A stretch of DNA of 64,000 nucleotides, from contig NZ_WNZY01000003.1 in assembly GCF_009725205.1 (NCBI RefSeq), positions 62,001-126,000 of the forward strand, written 5' to 3'. Positions 17,590 through 25,895 of the stretch are shown here, piece after piece (position 1 is the first letter of the stretch; each line of letters starts with the position of its first letter). Both the position numbers and the translations under genes were made by a program. The DNA comes from Paenibacillus timonensis. GTDB taxonomy: Bacteria > Bacillota > Bacilli > Paenibacillales > Paenibacillaceae. The notes below the pieces were generated by a model that worked only from the letters and a program-made list of their open reading frames with translations, searched no databases and was not told where the DNA came from.

Positions 17590-18216
17590 TTAGGCGCGTT
17601 TAGCCTGTTTCAACGCAAGCCAACCGGCTGCAATACTGGCTAACGTTAAAACCACGGTAAAGACGGCAACCTCGGATACATGATCCCATAAGGTCTCCGG
17701 CAACCAAGGATAAACCTCATACGTGTAGTCCACGGTATCGTTGAGCAGCGTCCAGGCCCCCGCTCCCAGCAGCATTAAGGGCCCAAACTTGTACAATCGG
17801 ACAAACAGCAGCGATTCCACCGCCATCGCCAAGTGGGAGGCAACCAGCATCCAGTCCTGCCAAACGAGATCCCCGCCCTGATACGCACCGGCAAAAATCA
17901 TCGACACGGCCCACACGCCGTATTTCACGCTCGTCACAACGGCCAATCCCTCAATTAAGGTGCGTATGCGAAAGTATTTCTTCAATGGTCCCGGAAACAG
18001 CAGAAACAACAAGCTTAGCGTAAAGAATAAGCTCGCCGTCGGGCTATCGGGAACAAAAATGATCTGCCAATGCGGATGGTTTTGCCAAGTATCCGCCAGT
18101 TGGGCATCATACCAAATGTACCCATAGACCGTTCCTAGCAGGTTACATACAAACAAGGCCCAGAGAATGAAGCGGGAAGATAGAAAAGACGTACTCCAAA
18201 GATCCGATAGTTTCAA
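17590..18216 (-). CDS. ypjA: DUF1405 membrane protein YpjA
   Basis: This 208-residue protein has about six predicted transmembrane helices and belongs to the DUF1405 family. The start is TTG at 18216, with GAGGGAT upstream; no ATG is available near it. It lies downstream of qcrABC and upstream of ypjB as in Bacillus, but the qcrC terminator separates it from qcr, so it may have its own promoter. Function unknown. Confidence 0.82.
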   Translation of the reverse strand: MKLSDLWSTSFLSSRFILWALFVCNLLGTVYGYIWYDAQLADTWQNHPHWQIIFVPDSPTASLFFTLSLLFLLFPGPLKKYFRIRTLIEGLAVVTSVKYGVWAVSMIFAGAYQGGDLVWQDWMLVASHLAMAVESLLFVRLYKFGPLMLLGAGAWTLLNDTVDYTYEVYPWLPETLWDHVSEVAVFTVVLTLASIAAGWLALKQAKRA

Positions 18217-18275
18217 CGTGATATCCCTCTTTTATATGAAAATGGCACCGGTCTCATGAAATCGGCGCGCAAGCT

Positions 18276-18307
18276 TAAAAAAAACCTGACCGCATCACGA
18301 TCAGGTT
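18276..18307 (-). terminator. intrinsic terminator of the qcrABC operon
   Basis: Minus-strand arms AACCTGA and TCAGGTT enclose an 11-base loop and are followed by eight T. It begins 18 bases downstream of the qcrC stop codon. Confidence 0.85.
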
Positions 18308-18324
18308 TTCACATACTTCTTATT

Positions 18325-19200
18325 TTACTGTTCCACTTTTTGTTTCGCAAGCCATTCGGCCAAATGGTCGATGTCCTGATCTGTCAGTCCGGCACTGATT
18401 GCCGTATCGTACATTGGAGGCATCTTGCCGTTAAAACCTTCTTTAATAATGGTAAGAATAGCTTCCTTATCATGCTTGTCGCCAACTCCACGCAGTGAAG
18501 GTCCGCCCGCTCCTTTTAGGTCCGCGGCATGACACGATACGCAAGTGGCTTTCTTATAAAGCTCCATCGCCGGATCTTCTTTGTCCACGATGGCGACCTC
18601 TTCCTGCGATTTTGCATTGGACGTCGGCAACCCTTTTTCCCGATTTTCCCGAGCTTTTTCTTCCCGTTGAATATGTTCCGGCACCTGTCCCGTCGCTTCC
18701 AGCTCATGCTGGTAATGCGTCCAGGCGAAGTTCGTCAAATATACAACTGCGGCAATCGACAGCAACATGAGCGATGAAGCGATCGGACGTTGATAGAAGC
18801 GGCGCTCCTTGCCCCGATCCAGGAAAGGTGCTAGCAGCAGTCCACCAAACATCACGCCTGGAATGCCCATCGTACCCAATACGACGTAATCGCCGGAAGC
18901 ATACGGATATTTCAAATATTGATACAGAAACAGGAAGTACCAGTCCGGCATCGGAATAACCGAAGCGGTCGGATTGGCCGGGAAGCCAAGCGGAGCCGGT
19001 TCGGAAATGGTCAGCACCAGGAAGCCGACGAGCACGACGACGCCGACCATCCATTCCTTCAGCAAAAAGTTAGGAATGAACGCTTCCGACTTGCCGGGAT
19101 AAGCCGTATAATCCGGCGGCGTGATAAAGCCTTTGCCCTTGCGGACGCGGGAATCGCCGACGAACACGACTTTTTCCTTTGAATTGTCATGATGAGCCAT
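18325..19200 (-). CDS. qcrC: menaquinol:cytochrome c reductase, cytochrome b/c subunit
   Basis: QcrC fuses the C-terminal cytochrome b part (subunit IV-like) to a cytochrome c domain. The 291-residue protein has membrane helices around residues 48-68, 105-125 and 140-160, including the PMPDWYFLFLYQYLKY stretch near the quinol site. The cytochrome c domain at about 210-291 has the haem-binding CVSCH and a Met ligand candidate in GKMPPM. It is the last gene of qcrABC and passes electrons from menaquinol to cytochrome c outside the membrane. Confidence 0.97.
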   Translation of the reverse strand: MAHHDNSKEKVVFVGDSRVRKGKGFITPPDYTAYPGKSEAFIPNFLLKEWMVGVVVLVGFLVLTISEPAPLGFPANPTASVIPMPDWYFLFLYQYLKYPYASGDYVVLGTMGIPGVMFGGLLLAPFLDRGKERRFYQRPIASSLMLLSIAAVVYLTNFAWTHYQHELEATGQVPEHIQREEKARENREKGLPTSNAKSQEEVAIVDKEDPAMELYKKATCVSCHAADLKGAGGPSLRGVGDKHDKEAILTIIKEGFNGKMPPMYDTAISAGLTDQDIDHLAEWLAKQKVEQ

Positions 19201-19266
19201 GTCCCTTTTGCCCCCCTTCTCTTATAGAAGTAGTTCAATATTCATCTTTGGATCACGAAGCCCTTC

Positions 19267-19938
19267 TTACAGCGGACCGGAAATCCCTTGTCTGCGGATC
19301 ATGATAAAGTGACCAACCAGGAGGATCAACAATACCGCCGGAAGGAAGAACACGTGAATGGCAAAGAACCGGGTTAACGTTTCCGCGCCTACGATAGAAC
19401 CGCCCTGCAGCAGCTCCTTAATGACCGGGCCTAGCACCGGTACGGAGTTGGCGATTTCCAAGGTTACCTTCGTGGCGAAATAGGCTTTGTTGTCCCATGG
19501 CAGCAGATATCCCGTCAAACCAAGACCGATCATGACGAAGAAAATCAACATCCCGACAATCCAGTTCATTTCACGCGGCGCTTTATAGGAACCGGTAAAG
19601 AAAACGCGAAGCGTATGTAGGAACATCATGACGATAACCAAGCTTGCCCCCCAGTGGTGCATCCCGCGGACGATTTGGCCAAAGGCGACCTGTGTCTGCA
19701 AGTACTCCACACTGGCATAAGCGTTAATAATATCAGGAACGTAATACATGGTGAGAAACATCCCCGACAAGATCTGGATGACCGTGATAAAAAACGTCAA
19801 GCCGCCGAAGCAATACACAAACGCGGAGAAGTGATGCGCCGGGTTGACGTGCTCCGGAACCTCGTGATCGGCCACATCGCGCCAGATCGGCGTGATATCA
19901 AGACGTTCGTCAATCCAGTTGTACACATTTTTAAACAT
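19267..19938 (-). CDS. qcrB: menaquinol:cytochrome c reductase, cytochrome b6 subunit
   Basis: The 223-residue b6-type protein has four membrane helices. Paired haem-ligand histidines are visible in GMHHWGASLVIVMMFLHTL (His spaced 14) and in AIHVFFLPAVLLILLVGHF, as expected for two b haems. It holds the N-terminal half of cytochrome b and the quinol pocket, with qcrC supplying the rest. A strong AAGGAGG site precedes the ATG. It is middle gene of the operon, 16 bases after qcrA. Confidence 0.97.
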   Translation of the reverse strand: MFKNVYNWIDERLDITPIWRDVADHEVPEHVNPAHHFSAFVYCFGGLTFFITVIQILSGMFLTMYYVPDIINAYASVEYLQTQVAFGQIVRGMHHWGASLVIVMMFLHTLRVFFTGSYKAPREMNWIVGMLIFFVMIGLGLTGYLLPWDNKAYFATKVTLEIANSVPVLGPVIKELLQGGSIVGAETLTRFFAIHVFFLPAVLLILLVGHFIMIRRQGISGPL

Positions 19939-19954
19939 CCGAATCTACGCCTCC

Positions 19955-20497
19955 TTATTTCACGATGGTGTTCGGGATGATATCCCCCAGGTAAACCCAA
20001 TCGTCCTTAATCATAACCTTGTACTCGTCAAGCGGCTTCGATGCGACCGCCAACTGCTTACCTTCCTTGGTGTAATGCGCACCATGGCAAGGGCAGTGGT
20101 ATTCATCCGGAAAATTCGTATCGTTATTCCATCCGATCGTACATCCCAAATGCTTACAAATCGGTGAAAGCGCATAAATATTTCCGCTCTCGTCCTTGCG
20201 AATCCAAGCCGTAAGGGAAGCCGTACTTAGGTACCAACCGTCTTGCTGCTTGAGCTCGAACGAAAATTCCTGCGGTTCGCTGGTGATTTTACTAACTTCC
20301 ACAACTTTGACGAAAGCACCTTCGCCCTTCTTATGCAGAATCGGATCAACCGCGAAACGAACCATAGGAAGCGTCACCCCACCCACCATGAATGCAGTGG
20401 CGCCCCCAAGCGTGTATGTAAGAAATTGCCGACGGGACATCTCTTTGCGAATAGGCGGTTTATGCGAGGTTTCCTGCTGGTCATGCTGATTGCTCAT
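19955..20497 (-). CDS. qcrA: menaquinol:cytochrome c reductase, Rieske iron-sulfur subunit
   Basis: The 180-residue Rieske protein has the two cluster boxes CKHLGC and CPCHG, spaced as usual for a 2Fe-2S centre. The N-terminus carries SRRQFLTYTLGG followed by a hydrophobic helix, a twin-arginine-like signal anchor that would place the Rieske domain outside the cytoplasm. It starts 8 bases after GGGGG and is the first gene of qcrABC, behind a strong sigma-A promoter. Confidence 0.97.
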   Translation of the reverse strand: MSNQHDQQETSHKPPIRKEMSRRQFLTYTLGGATAFMVGGVTLPMVRFAVDPILHKKGEGAFVKVVEVSKITSEPQEFSFELKQQDGWYLSTASLTAWIRKDESGNIYALSPICKHLGCTIGWNNDTNFPDEYHCPCHGAHYTKEGKQLAVASKPLDEYKVMIKDDWVYLGDIIPNTIVK

Positions 20498-20577
20498 ATG
20501 TCTTCAACCCCCTTTGTCAAGCAATTGTTTCCGTACGTTTCAATGATAAATATCACAATATCGTGTAAGACATATTA

Positions 20578-20606
20578 ATAATATATTAGCGTTTTAAGAG
20601 CGTCAA
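20578..20606 (-). promoter_or_regulatory. sigma-A promoter of qcrABC
   Basis: TTGACG and TATTAT are separated by exactly 17 bases, about 80 bases upstream of the qcrA start. The AT-rich stretch between may hold a regulator site, but none was recognised. Confidence 0.75.
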
Positions 20607-20668
20607 GAATTTGACACATTTTTTTGGGCACATAAAAGCTTGTCGTTCTTGAAATTGTCGATATTTTG

Positions 20669-21106
20669 TCACAATCCCAAACCCTTCTTTGCTTGCCACA
20701 ATTCTTGTACGGCCACCTTCACTTGTCCTGCAGCGCCCTCCCTGGAATCCGGCGAAAAACGGCGTAATGTCACGATTAAATCGGCATCCGGCAGTTCCCC
20801 ATCGGACCATTCAAATTCAGCGGAGACGACAAGGACATGAGCAAACCCGCTAGACTTGACATTTCGGCATACGTCATTAATTGCCTGTGGCAAATCCTGT
20901 GTTCGATATTGGAAAGACGGGTACGTGACCACTCTCCCTTTGAAAGGAATTTCTACCCAATCGAGGATATCTCTCAGTCTTTCCAACTTTTCCGTTACTT
21001 CATACGGACGTTCCAAGCCGGTTAATCCCGTTACTGGAATCACGCAAGTGTCCAAATATGGGCGCAGCTCCTCCCAAGCGGAAGCTTCAATTTCACTGAA
21101 TTTCAT
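20669..21106 (-). CDS. ypiF: DUF2487 protein YpiF
   Basis: The 145-residue soluble protein begins with MKFSEIEASAWEELRPYLDTC and contains the DUF2487 hallmarks PVTGLTGLERPYEVTEKLERLRD and ATYPSFQY-like VVTYPSFQY. It lies directly upstream of qcrA, as ypiF does in B. subtilis. The qcr promoter lies between its stop and qcrA, so both separate and joint transcription are possible. Function unknown. AAAGGGG precedes the chosen ATG at 21106. Confidence 0.85.
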   Translation of the reverse strand: MKFSEIEASAWEELRPYLDTCVIPVTGLTGLERPYEVTEKLERLRDILDWVEIPFKGRVVTYPSFQYRTQDLPQAINDVCRNVKSSGFAHVLVVSAEFEWSDGELPDADLIVTLRRFSPDSREGAAGQVKVAVQELWQAKKGLGL

Positions 21107-21155
21107 GTGATAACCCCTTTTTCGATTCATGTCTCCCCATTATAAACAGGGATCC

Positions 21156-21202
21156 TTGACAAATCCATCCTTCCTGTTTTACTATCGATCTGGAATCCAG
21201 AT
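21156..21202 (+). promoter_or_regulatory. promoter and candidate operator of the ArsR-MFS operon
   Basis: TTGACA (21156-21161) is 18 bases from TACTAT (21180-21185). Three bases beyond the -10 lies a perfect palindrome ATCTGG-AAT-CCAGAT (21188-21202) overlapping the likely start point, followed by a repeat of CAGATTGA. This placement suits autorepression by the ArsR-type regulator encoded next. Confidence 0.55.
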
Positions 21203-21275
21203 TGAACTGCAATTCAGATTGATTTCCATATCCAGTAAGAATTTTAAACACCTTGCTAAACAAGGAGGAGGAAAA

Positions 21276-21755
21276 ATGAGCAGCAACAAGAAGGCTCCTA
21301 TGCCTATCAACGCCGAGCAAAGCAAGCTCCTCGAAAGCGCCTTACGGATCAAAATCCTGAACGTGTTGGCCAATGAAGCTCACACCTCCAAACAGGTTGC
21401 GAATCTGTTGGGCAAGACCCCCGGCAATGTGCATTATCACATCCAGAAGCTGTACGACGGCGGGCTGTTGGATTTAGTCAACACCCAGACGGTTGGCGGC
21501 GTTGTCGAGAAGTATTACCGTTCTAAGACAACGTTCTTTAAACCGGAACAGTTCACCGAATTTGCTTATCTCGAAGATGAGCCGCCATACCGGGCTGCGA
21601 CCCGGTTACTTCTATCCCCGGCCCAATATCAGAATTTCATCGACGAGCTCGATGCCCTGATCCGCAAATGGGAAGCCAAGGACACCGATGGAGCCGAATA
21701 CGGCGTATTATTCACCTTGGGTCGCGTTCAGGACAGCGACTCGGGTTCCGATTAA
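21276..21755 (+). CDS. ArsR-family winged-helix transcriptional regulator
   Basis: The 159-residue protein starts at an ATG behind AGGAGGAGG. A winged HTH spans about residues 15-85 (LLESALRIKILNVLANEAHTSKQVANLLGK, then GNVHYHIQKLYDGGLLDLV), typical of the ArsR/HTH_20 group. No cysteine metal-binding motif is present, so a metal sensor is unlikely. It is followed 21 bases later by an MFS exporter, so it probably controls that gene and itself through the palindrome at its promoter. The ligand is unknown. Confidence 0.85.
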   Translation: MSSNKKAPMPINAEQSKLLESALRIKILNVLANEAHTSKQVANLLGKTPGNVHYHIQKLYDGGLLDLVNTQTVGGVVEKYYRSKTTFFKPEQFTEFAYLEDEPPYRAATRLLLSPAQYQNFIDELDALIRKWEAKDTDGAEYGVLFTLGRVQDSDSGSD

Positions 21756-21776
21756 CTAGAAGGAGGATCCGCATCT

Positions 21777-23081
21777 ATGAATCTTGAAACTTCACAACCG
21801 GAAGAGGGCGCAGCCAGACAGGCGATCCGACCTGCAGACGAGCCCGGAGCCAAGAACCCCTTCTCAGGATTCGCGGAGCCGTTCCGTAAATCCAAAGCAT
21901 TCCCTTATTTGTGGCTTGGACAGCTCGTTTCTTTCCTCGGCAGCTCCATTACCTTGGTCATCCTGCCGATCATCGTCTATTCCTTGACCGGCTCGACGAC
22001 CACGATGGGCCTGCTTATGGCTGCGTATATGCTTCCAAACATCGTCATGTTGCCTATTTCCGGCACATTGGTTGACCGTTATAATCGCACGAATTTAATG
22101 TTACTGACGGATTTGCTTCGCTTTGCGGTCATGGTCATCCTCTCAGCTTTACTGTTTGCGAACGCTTTAACGATTCAAATGCTGTTTATCCTGGTCACCT
22201 CGTACGGCTTAATGGACGGCTTGTTTCAGCCCGCTTATGCGGCAACTCGTGCCACCGTGTTTACCGCCGACATCCGCAACTCCGCCAATGCGCTAACGCA
22301 GATCAGCAATCAAGCGGTTCGCTTGATCGGCCCGTCTCTGGGCGGCGTACTGGTCACATTCTTCTCAGCAGGTTGGGGAGTTGCGCTTGATGCCATGTCC
22401 TATGTCGTTTCGTTTCTCTGTTTATATGGGCTTCGGAGGCTCGTCCCCTATCAACCGAAGGCTGCAGGCCATAGCACGGGCATGGGCGCTGACTTCAAGG
22501 AAGGTTTGGCGGTGTTAAAAAGTAAACCTTGGCTCTGGATCACCATCCTAGCCTTCTCCTTAGTCAACATCTGTTTTGGCGCCATCGTCACTGTGGTTAT
22601 CCCTTGGCTATTCAAAATCCACCTGGATTTGCAACCCTATGTATACGGCATCGCCGTGACCTGTTCAGGAGTGGGCGCCATTGGAGCCGGCTTGCTCTTT
22701 GGCACGAAGAAACGTTTAAGACACCGCGGCCTAATCGCTTACGGTGGAGCTTTGATTAGCGGTATTGCCCTTCTGCTGATGGCCGCAGCGCCAGCTCCGG
22801 CCGTACTTTGCGCTCTCTTTGCCGTAGAAGGATTCGGAATGATGATGTTTGGCCTGATCTGGGAAACCAGTATGCAGGAGATGGTTCCGCAGGAGACGTT
22901 TGGCCGCGTGGCCAGCCTGGATATGCTGGGGTCGTTCGCCCTGCTTCCGGTCGGTTATATCCTCGTCGGCTGGCTAGCTGACTCTATCGGCGGCCTGCAA
23001 ACGATCGCGCTGTTTGCAGCGATCGGTTCATTGGCCCTTCTGGCCGTCATGTTCACCCCGGCCGTCCGGAATTATGATTAA
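21777..23081 (+). CDS. MFS transporter, likely efflux
   Basis: This 434-residue protein has about 12 transmembrane helices after a hydrophilic N-terminal tail of some 40 residues. The loop-2/3 motif GTLVDRYNRTNLM and the repeat in the second half (LADSIGGLQ) match the MFS_3 (enterobactin-exporter-like) group, often drug or macrolide efflux. It is translated from an ATG behind AGGAGG and is paired with an ArsR-type regulator. The substrate cannot be told from sequence. Confidence 0.88.
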   Translation: MNLETSQPEEGAARQAIRPADEPGAKNPFSGFAEPFRKSKAFPYLWLGQLVSFLGSSITLVILPIIVYSLTGSTTTMGLLMAAYMLPNIVMLPISGTLVDRYNRTNLMLLTDLLRFAVMVILSALLFANALTIQMLFILVTSYGLMDGLFQPAYAATRATVFTADIRNSANALTQISNQAVRLIGPSLGGVLVTFFSAGWGVALDAMSYVVSFLCLYGLRRLVPYQPKAAGHSTGMGADFKEGLAVLKSKPWLWITILAFSLVNICFGAIVTVVIPWLFKIHLDLQPYVYGIAVTCSGVGAIGAGLLFGTKKRLRHRGLIAYGGALISGIALLLMAAAPAPAVLCALFAVEGFGMMMFGLIWETSMQEMVPQETFGRVASLDMLGSFALLPVGYILVGWLADSIGGLQTIALFAAIGSLALLAVMFTPAVRNYD

Positions 23082-23092
23082 CGCCACTGTTT

Positions 23093-23150
23093 ACAAAAAA
23101 AACCGTCCCATCCGTTCATCCTTCATGTGAACAGACGGGGCGGTTTGCCT
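23093..23150. terminator. bidirectional terminator between convergent units
   Basis: A long stem AAACCG.CCC...GGGGCGGTTT with inner GTTCA/TGAAC lies between the MFS stop and the stop of the minus-strand IDEAL gene. The minus-strand side has eight T, the plus side a weaker TTTGCCTTT. Confidence 0.8.
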
Positions 23151-23336
23151 TTAGCGCTCTTCCAAAGTTTTCAGTTCATCCGTCAGGAGCCGGAAGGCAT
23201 CCTCATCGCCATTCGCCAAGGCGGTGTCGATCTCGCTGTAGATCTGTTCCGAGCGATGCTTCCGGAGCGCTTCGTCCCATATCATTTCCGCCGCCAATCC
23301 AAGCATTGCTTCATAAGTAACCTTCATCTGATCCAT
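23151..23336 (-). CDS. small IDEAL-domain protein
   Basis: The 61-residue product ends in an IDEAL-type motif (YSEIDTALANGDEDAFRLLTDELKTL), named for its conserved residues and found at the end of YpiB-like Firmicutes proteins. GGAGG lies 8 bases before the ATG at 23336. It is 22 bases downstream of the carbonic anhydrase gene and shares its promoter and the terminator at 23.1 kb. IDEAL proteins are regulatory in a few cases (ComK control); the role here is unknown. Confidence 0.75.
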   Translation of the reverse strand: MDQMKVTYEAMLGLAAEMIWDEALRKHRSEQIYSEIDTALANGDEDAFRLLTDELKTLEER

Positions 23337-23358
23337 AGGATGCACCTCCAAACCATCG

Positions 23359-23871
23359 TTAAATGATCCTATATTCTTTTCCTTTCACCACATAGCTTTC
23401 CGTCGTCCGCCGCATTCGCTCTAAATCGTCTTCGGTTAGCTCCCGAACGACTCGGGCTGGTGAACCCAGAGAAAGAGTATAAGGTGGGATTTTTGCGTTT
23501 TCCGTCACTAAAGAACCTGCTCCTACTAAAGCATATTCACCGATATCTGCGCCGTTTAGGACGATCGCCCCCATACCGATTAATGTGCCTGTGCCTATGC
23601 GGCATCCGTGAATGATAGCGGCATGTCCCACGGATACGTGATCGCCAACGATCAAGGGCTGAGAAGCATTGACATGTCCAATCACGCCGTCCTGAAGATT
23701 GGTACGTTTACCAACGACGATTTCCGCTAAATCGCCCCGAAGCACCGCATTATACCATATGCTGGACTCGCTTCCTATCCGGACGTCTCCAATCAGCTTG
23801 ACTCCTTCCGCGATAAATACGCTGCCGTCGACCTGAGGTAATTTTCCTTGGTACGGGATCAACATCGCCAC
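23359..23871 (-). CDS. gamma-class carbonic anhydrase-like protein
   Basis: The 170-residue left-handed beta-helix protein shows repeated hexapeptides and the three metal-binding His of the gamma-CA/PaaY/YrdA group, in GHVNAS, VGHAA and IIHGC. The start is a GTG at 23871 or the ATG two codons later. Many members of this group show low or no carbonic anhydrase activity, so the reaction is inferred. A strong sigma-A promoter lies 30-55 bases upstream. Confidence 0.85.
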   Translation of the reverse strand: MAMLIPYQGKLPQVDGSVFIAEGVKLIGDVRIGSESSIWYNAVLRGDLAEIVVGKRTNLQDGVIGHVNASQPLIVGDHVSVGHAAIIHGCRIGTGTLIGMGAIVLNGADIGEYALVGAGSLVTENAKIPPYTLSLGSPARVVRELTEDDLERMRRTTESYVVKGKEYRII

Positions 23872-23897
23872 TCACTCTCCCTCTTGATTTGCGAGTG

Positions 23898-23927
23898 ATT
23901 GTACCCATTCGAACTGCTCTTTGTCAA
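23898..23927 (-). promoter_or_regulatory. sigma-A promoter of the carbonic anhydrase-IDEAL unit
   Basis: TTGACA (6 of 6) and TACAAT (5 of 6) are 18 bases apart, just upstream of the gene start at 23871. Confidence 0.75.
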
Positions 23928-24019
23928 CGGGTTCGAAGTCGTTTATTCCCCTGCATTCACCAAGGCCAAAGCATTTGCATTAGAAGTTATGTAAGTGCGT
24001 TGATCGCTTTCCTCAACGC

Positions 24020-25108
24020 TTAGGCCTTATGAATGAGCTGAACTGCTTGTTTTCCAAACGGGGAAGCCTGTACATACCGTTCATGCCTCTCGTCTTCGCC
24101 AAATCGAACCATGCCTAAATGAAGCATCATTTGCAAGATTCGCTCTTCAAATATCGAAGCGGGAGAGTCATAAAAAAACGGCTTAATCAGCATTTCAACC
24201 CTTTCAAACAGCGAGGGTACCGTCACCCAATCTTTCGAACAGCAAATCATCCAGTAGACTAGAGACAGCAAGTTAGGAATGGGCCCTTTATATAATCTTA
24301 ACCAAAAGCGGACGAACTGTATCATAGGCTCCTTGCGTTCCTCCGCTAGGTAGGACGCTCCCCCATCCGTCAATTCTAATCGATGGTTGTTCTCCTGAAT
24401 GAGGCGGGAATGATAGGCATAATCGTAAAGCAGCGCTAATCGGTTCGGATAATCCTTAAAACGGCGGCCATACCCGAAACGCCAACCTTTGCCAACTAAT
24501 CCCTCGGACACGTGAAGCGATTCAAGGATCTGCAACTGATTTCTCCGGTACATGACCCCTTCGCTGTTTAACGGAATATCGTGCCGGGACACGTATTGCA
24601 GGAATAGCAGCAGGTCGGTGGACAGCATATCCGGCTCCTCCCGGTACATCGGCGGTTCGGCGGCAGCCACCTTCACTTCGGCAAGAAACCGGCGTTCGAG
24701 GGTTTCTCGGAACCGTCGCTTCAAATCCTCAGGAACCTCGAACAGATAACGGGTCTGCTGGGTCGTTCCATTAAATAGCCAACCCTGCTGGCGAAAGCGG
24801 GTGATCATCTCCCGTGGACTTTCCCGCTCCTTGGCATCCTCGGTAAACCGCGAGCCCTGCGCGCAAGCGATCAGCTCCTCCAAGCTGAACTGACGGCGTC
24901 CGTCAAACAGCAGGGTGTTCAGGAAGCGAAAGTCCTCCAAACTCATGCCGCCAATATGCCGCTCGATAAAATCGCGACGGCCTACCGTCTGCAGGATGGA
25001 TTGAATCAATTCATGCTTCGAATGCCCGCTGCATTCGCAGTCGTAATGATCCGCTATTCTGCTGAGTTGTCCGATATCGGCAAAAGTGAGCATATCCGCC
25101 AGATTCAT
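24020..25108 (-). CDS. conserved-looking hypothetical protein, 362 aa
   Basis: I do not recognise this protein. It is soluble and starts at MNLADMLTFADIGQLSRIAD, behind GAGGCGG. The N-terminal 45 residues look like a SAP-type two-helix motif (YDCECSGHSKHELIQSILQ), which in other proteins binds DNA. The rest is rich in charged helices with repeated winged-helix-like segments (FRFLNTLLFDGRRQFSLEEL; LYDYAYHSRLIQENNHRLELTDGGASYLAEE). No catalytic motif is evident. It stands alone between the carbonic anhydrase and a phosphatase. A DNA-associated role is only a guess. Confidence 0.7.
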   Translation of the reverse strand: MNLADMLTFADIGQLSRIADHYDCECSGHSKHELIQSILQTVGRRDFIERHIGGMSLEDFRFLNTLLFDGRRQFSLEELIACAQGSRFTEDAKERESPREMITRFRQQGWLFNGTTQQTRYLFEVPEDLKRRFRETLERRFLAEVKVAAAEPPMYREEPDMLSTDLLLFLQYVSRHDIPLNSEGVMYRRNQLQILESLHVSEGLVGKGWRFGYGRRFKDYPNRLALLYDYAYHSRLIQENNHRLELTDGGASYLAEERKEPMIQFVRFWLRLYKGPIPNLLSLVYWMICCSKDWVTVPSLFERVEMLIKPFFYDSPASIFEERILQMMLHLGMVRFGEDERHERYVQASPFGKQAVQLIHKA

Positions 25109-25199
25109 AGTTTTACCGCCTCGCCGTTTTAATCCCATTATGGGAAGGTTTTCCGGCGTTTATTCCCGAAATCCGAAATTATCCCGAAAAAATAGCAAA

Positions 25200-25222
25200 A
25201 AAAATAAGCCGGCCTAAGCCGG
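25200..25222 (-). terminator. probable terminator after the histidine phosphatase
   Basis: A GC-rich repeat AACCGGCTTAGGCCGGCTT can fold into a short imperfect hairpin. It is followed on the minus strand by ATTTTTTTT immediately after the phosphatase stop. Confidence 0.5.
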
Positions 25223-25223
25223 T

Positions 25224-25823
25224 TTACTTCGGTTCCTTGACACCTTCTTGCAAGTGACGTGTGCAATTATATAATCGCAAATCCCAAGAATTCTCCATTT
25301 TCTCCAGAATCGTTAAAGACAAATTGCCAATCCGCTCCTGGCATTTCTCCTGGTACAAGGCGATATAAAGCTGCGCCAGCAGACCTCCATGCGAAACAAC
25401 CAACACATTGTTGCTCGGGTAACGCTCCGCCAAATCAGCCATAAAGGACAAAGCCCGCTGGCGGATTTCCTCGTCTTTCTCCTGCCCCAGCTCATGCTGG
25501 TCCCAATCCTTGCCCCATAACGTTTCTCTTTCCACCAACGTCATGCCCTCGACCTGACCAAAGGAACGTTCCATCAACCGCGAATCAGGATCGTACAGCG
25601 GAATCCCCAGCGTCTCGGCCAAGATTTCACCGGTCTCGCGCGCCCGTGACAAGTTACTCGTCAGGACGAAGTCCCAGCGGTATTCGCCTTCCTCTTTCAA
25701 TCTCTGGCCGAGCAGTCTGGCTTGTCGCCGTCCCTCGTCGTTCAAGGGGATATCGCTCTGCCCTTGAATTCTACCTATCGCATTCCAATCAGTTAGTCCA
25801 TGGCGAATCAAACCAACGAGCAT
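25224..25823 (-). CDS. histidine phosphatase superfamily protein (phosphoglycerate mutase-like)
   Basis: The 199-residue protein has the RHG catalytic motif near its N-terminus (LIRHGLTDWN), the SRARETGEIL segment, a central catalytic Glu (ERSFGQVEG) and the second His in VVSHGGLL. Such enzymes remove phosphate from small metabolites (CobC/GpmB-like). The second of two in-frame ATG codons (25823) is chosen because AAAGGGGG lies 6 bases before it. Substrate unknown. Confidence 0.85.
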   Translation of the reverse strand: MLVGLIRHGLTDWNAIGRIQGQSDIPLNDEGRRQARLLGQRLKEEGEYRWDFVLTSNLSRARETGEILAETLGIPLYDPDSRLMERSFGQVEGMTLVERETLWGKDWDQHELGQEKDEEIRQRALSFMADLAERYPSNNVLVVSHGGLLAQLYIALYQEKCQERIGNLSLTILEKMENSWDLRLYNCTRHLQEGVKEPK

Positions 25824-25843
25824 AACCATCCCCCTTTAGATGT

Positions 25844-25883
25844 AAAAAACGCCCCGCCCGCTCCAATAGCGGAAGAAGCGTTT
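25844..25883 (-). terminator. intrinsic terminator of the sigma/anti-sigma operon
   Basis: AAACGC...CCGCT-loop-AGCGG...GCGTTTTTT forms a two-part stem with a T6 tail on the minus strand, 12 bases after the anti-sigma stop. Confidence 0.75.
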
Positions 25884-25895
25884 GTTAACCCAAGT

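Noticed and set aside
23980-24015. Hairpin GCGTTGA/TCAACGC near 24.0 kb as a terminator
   Set aside because: The stem is only 7 bp and no T run follows on either strand.
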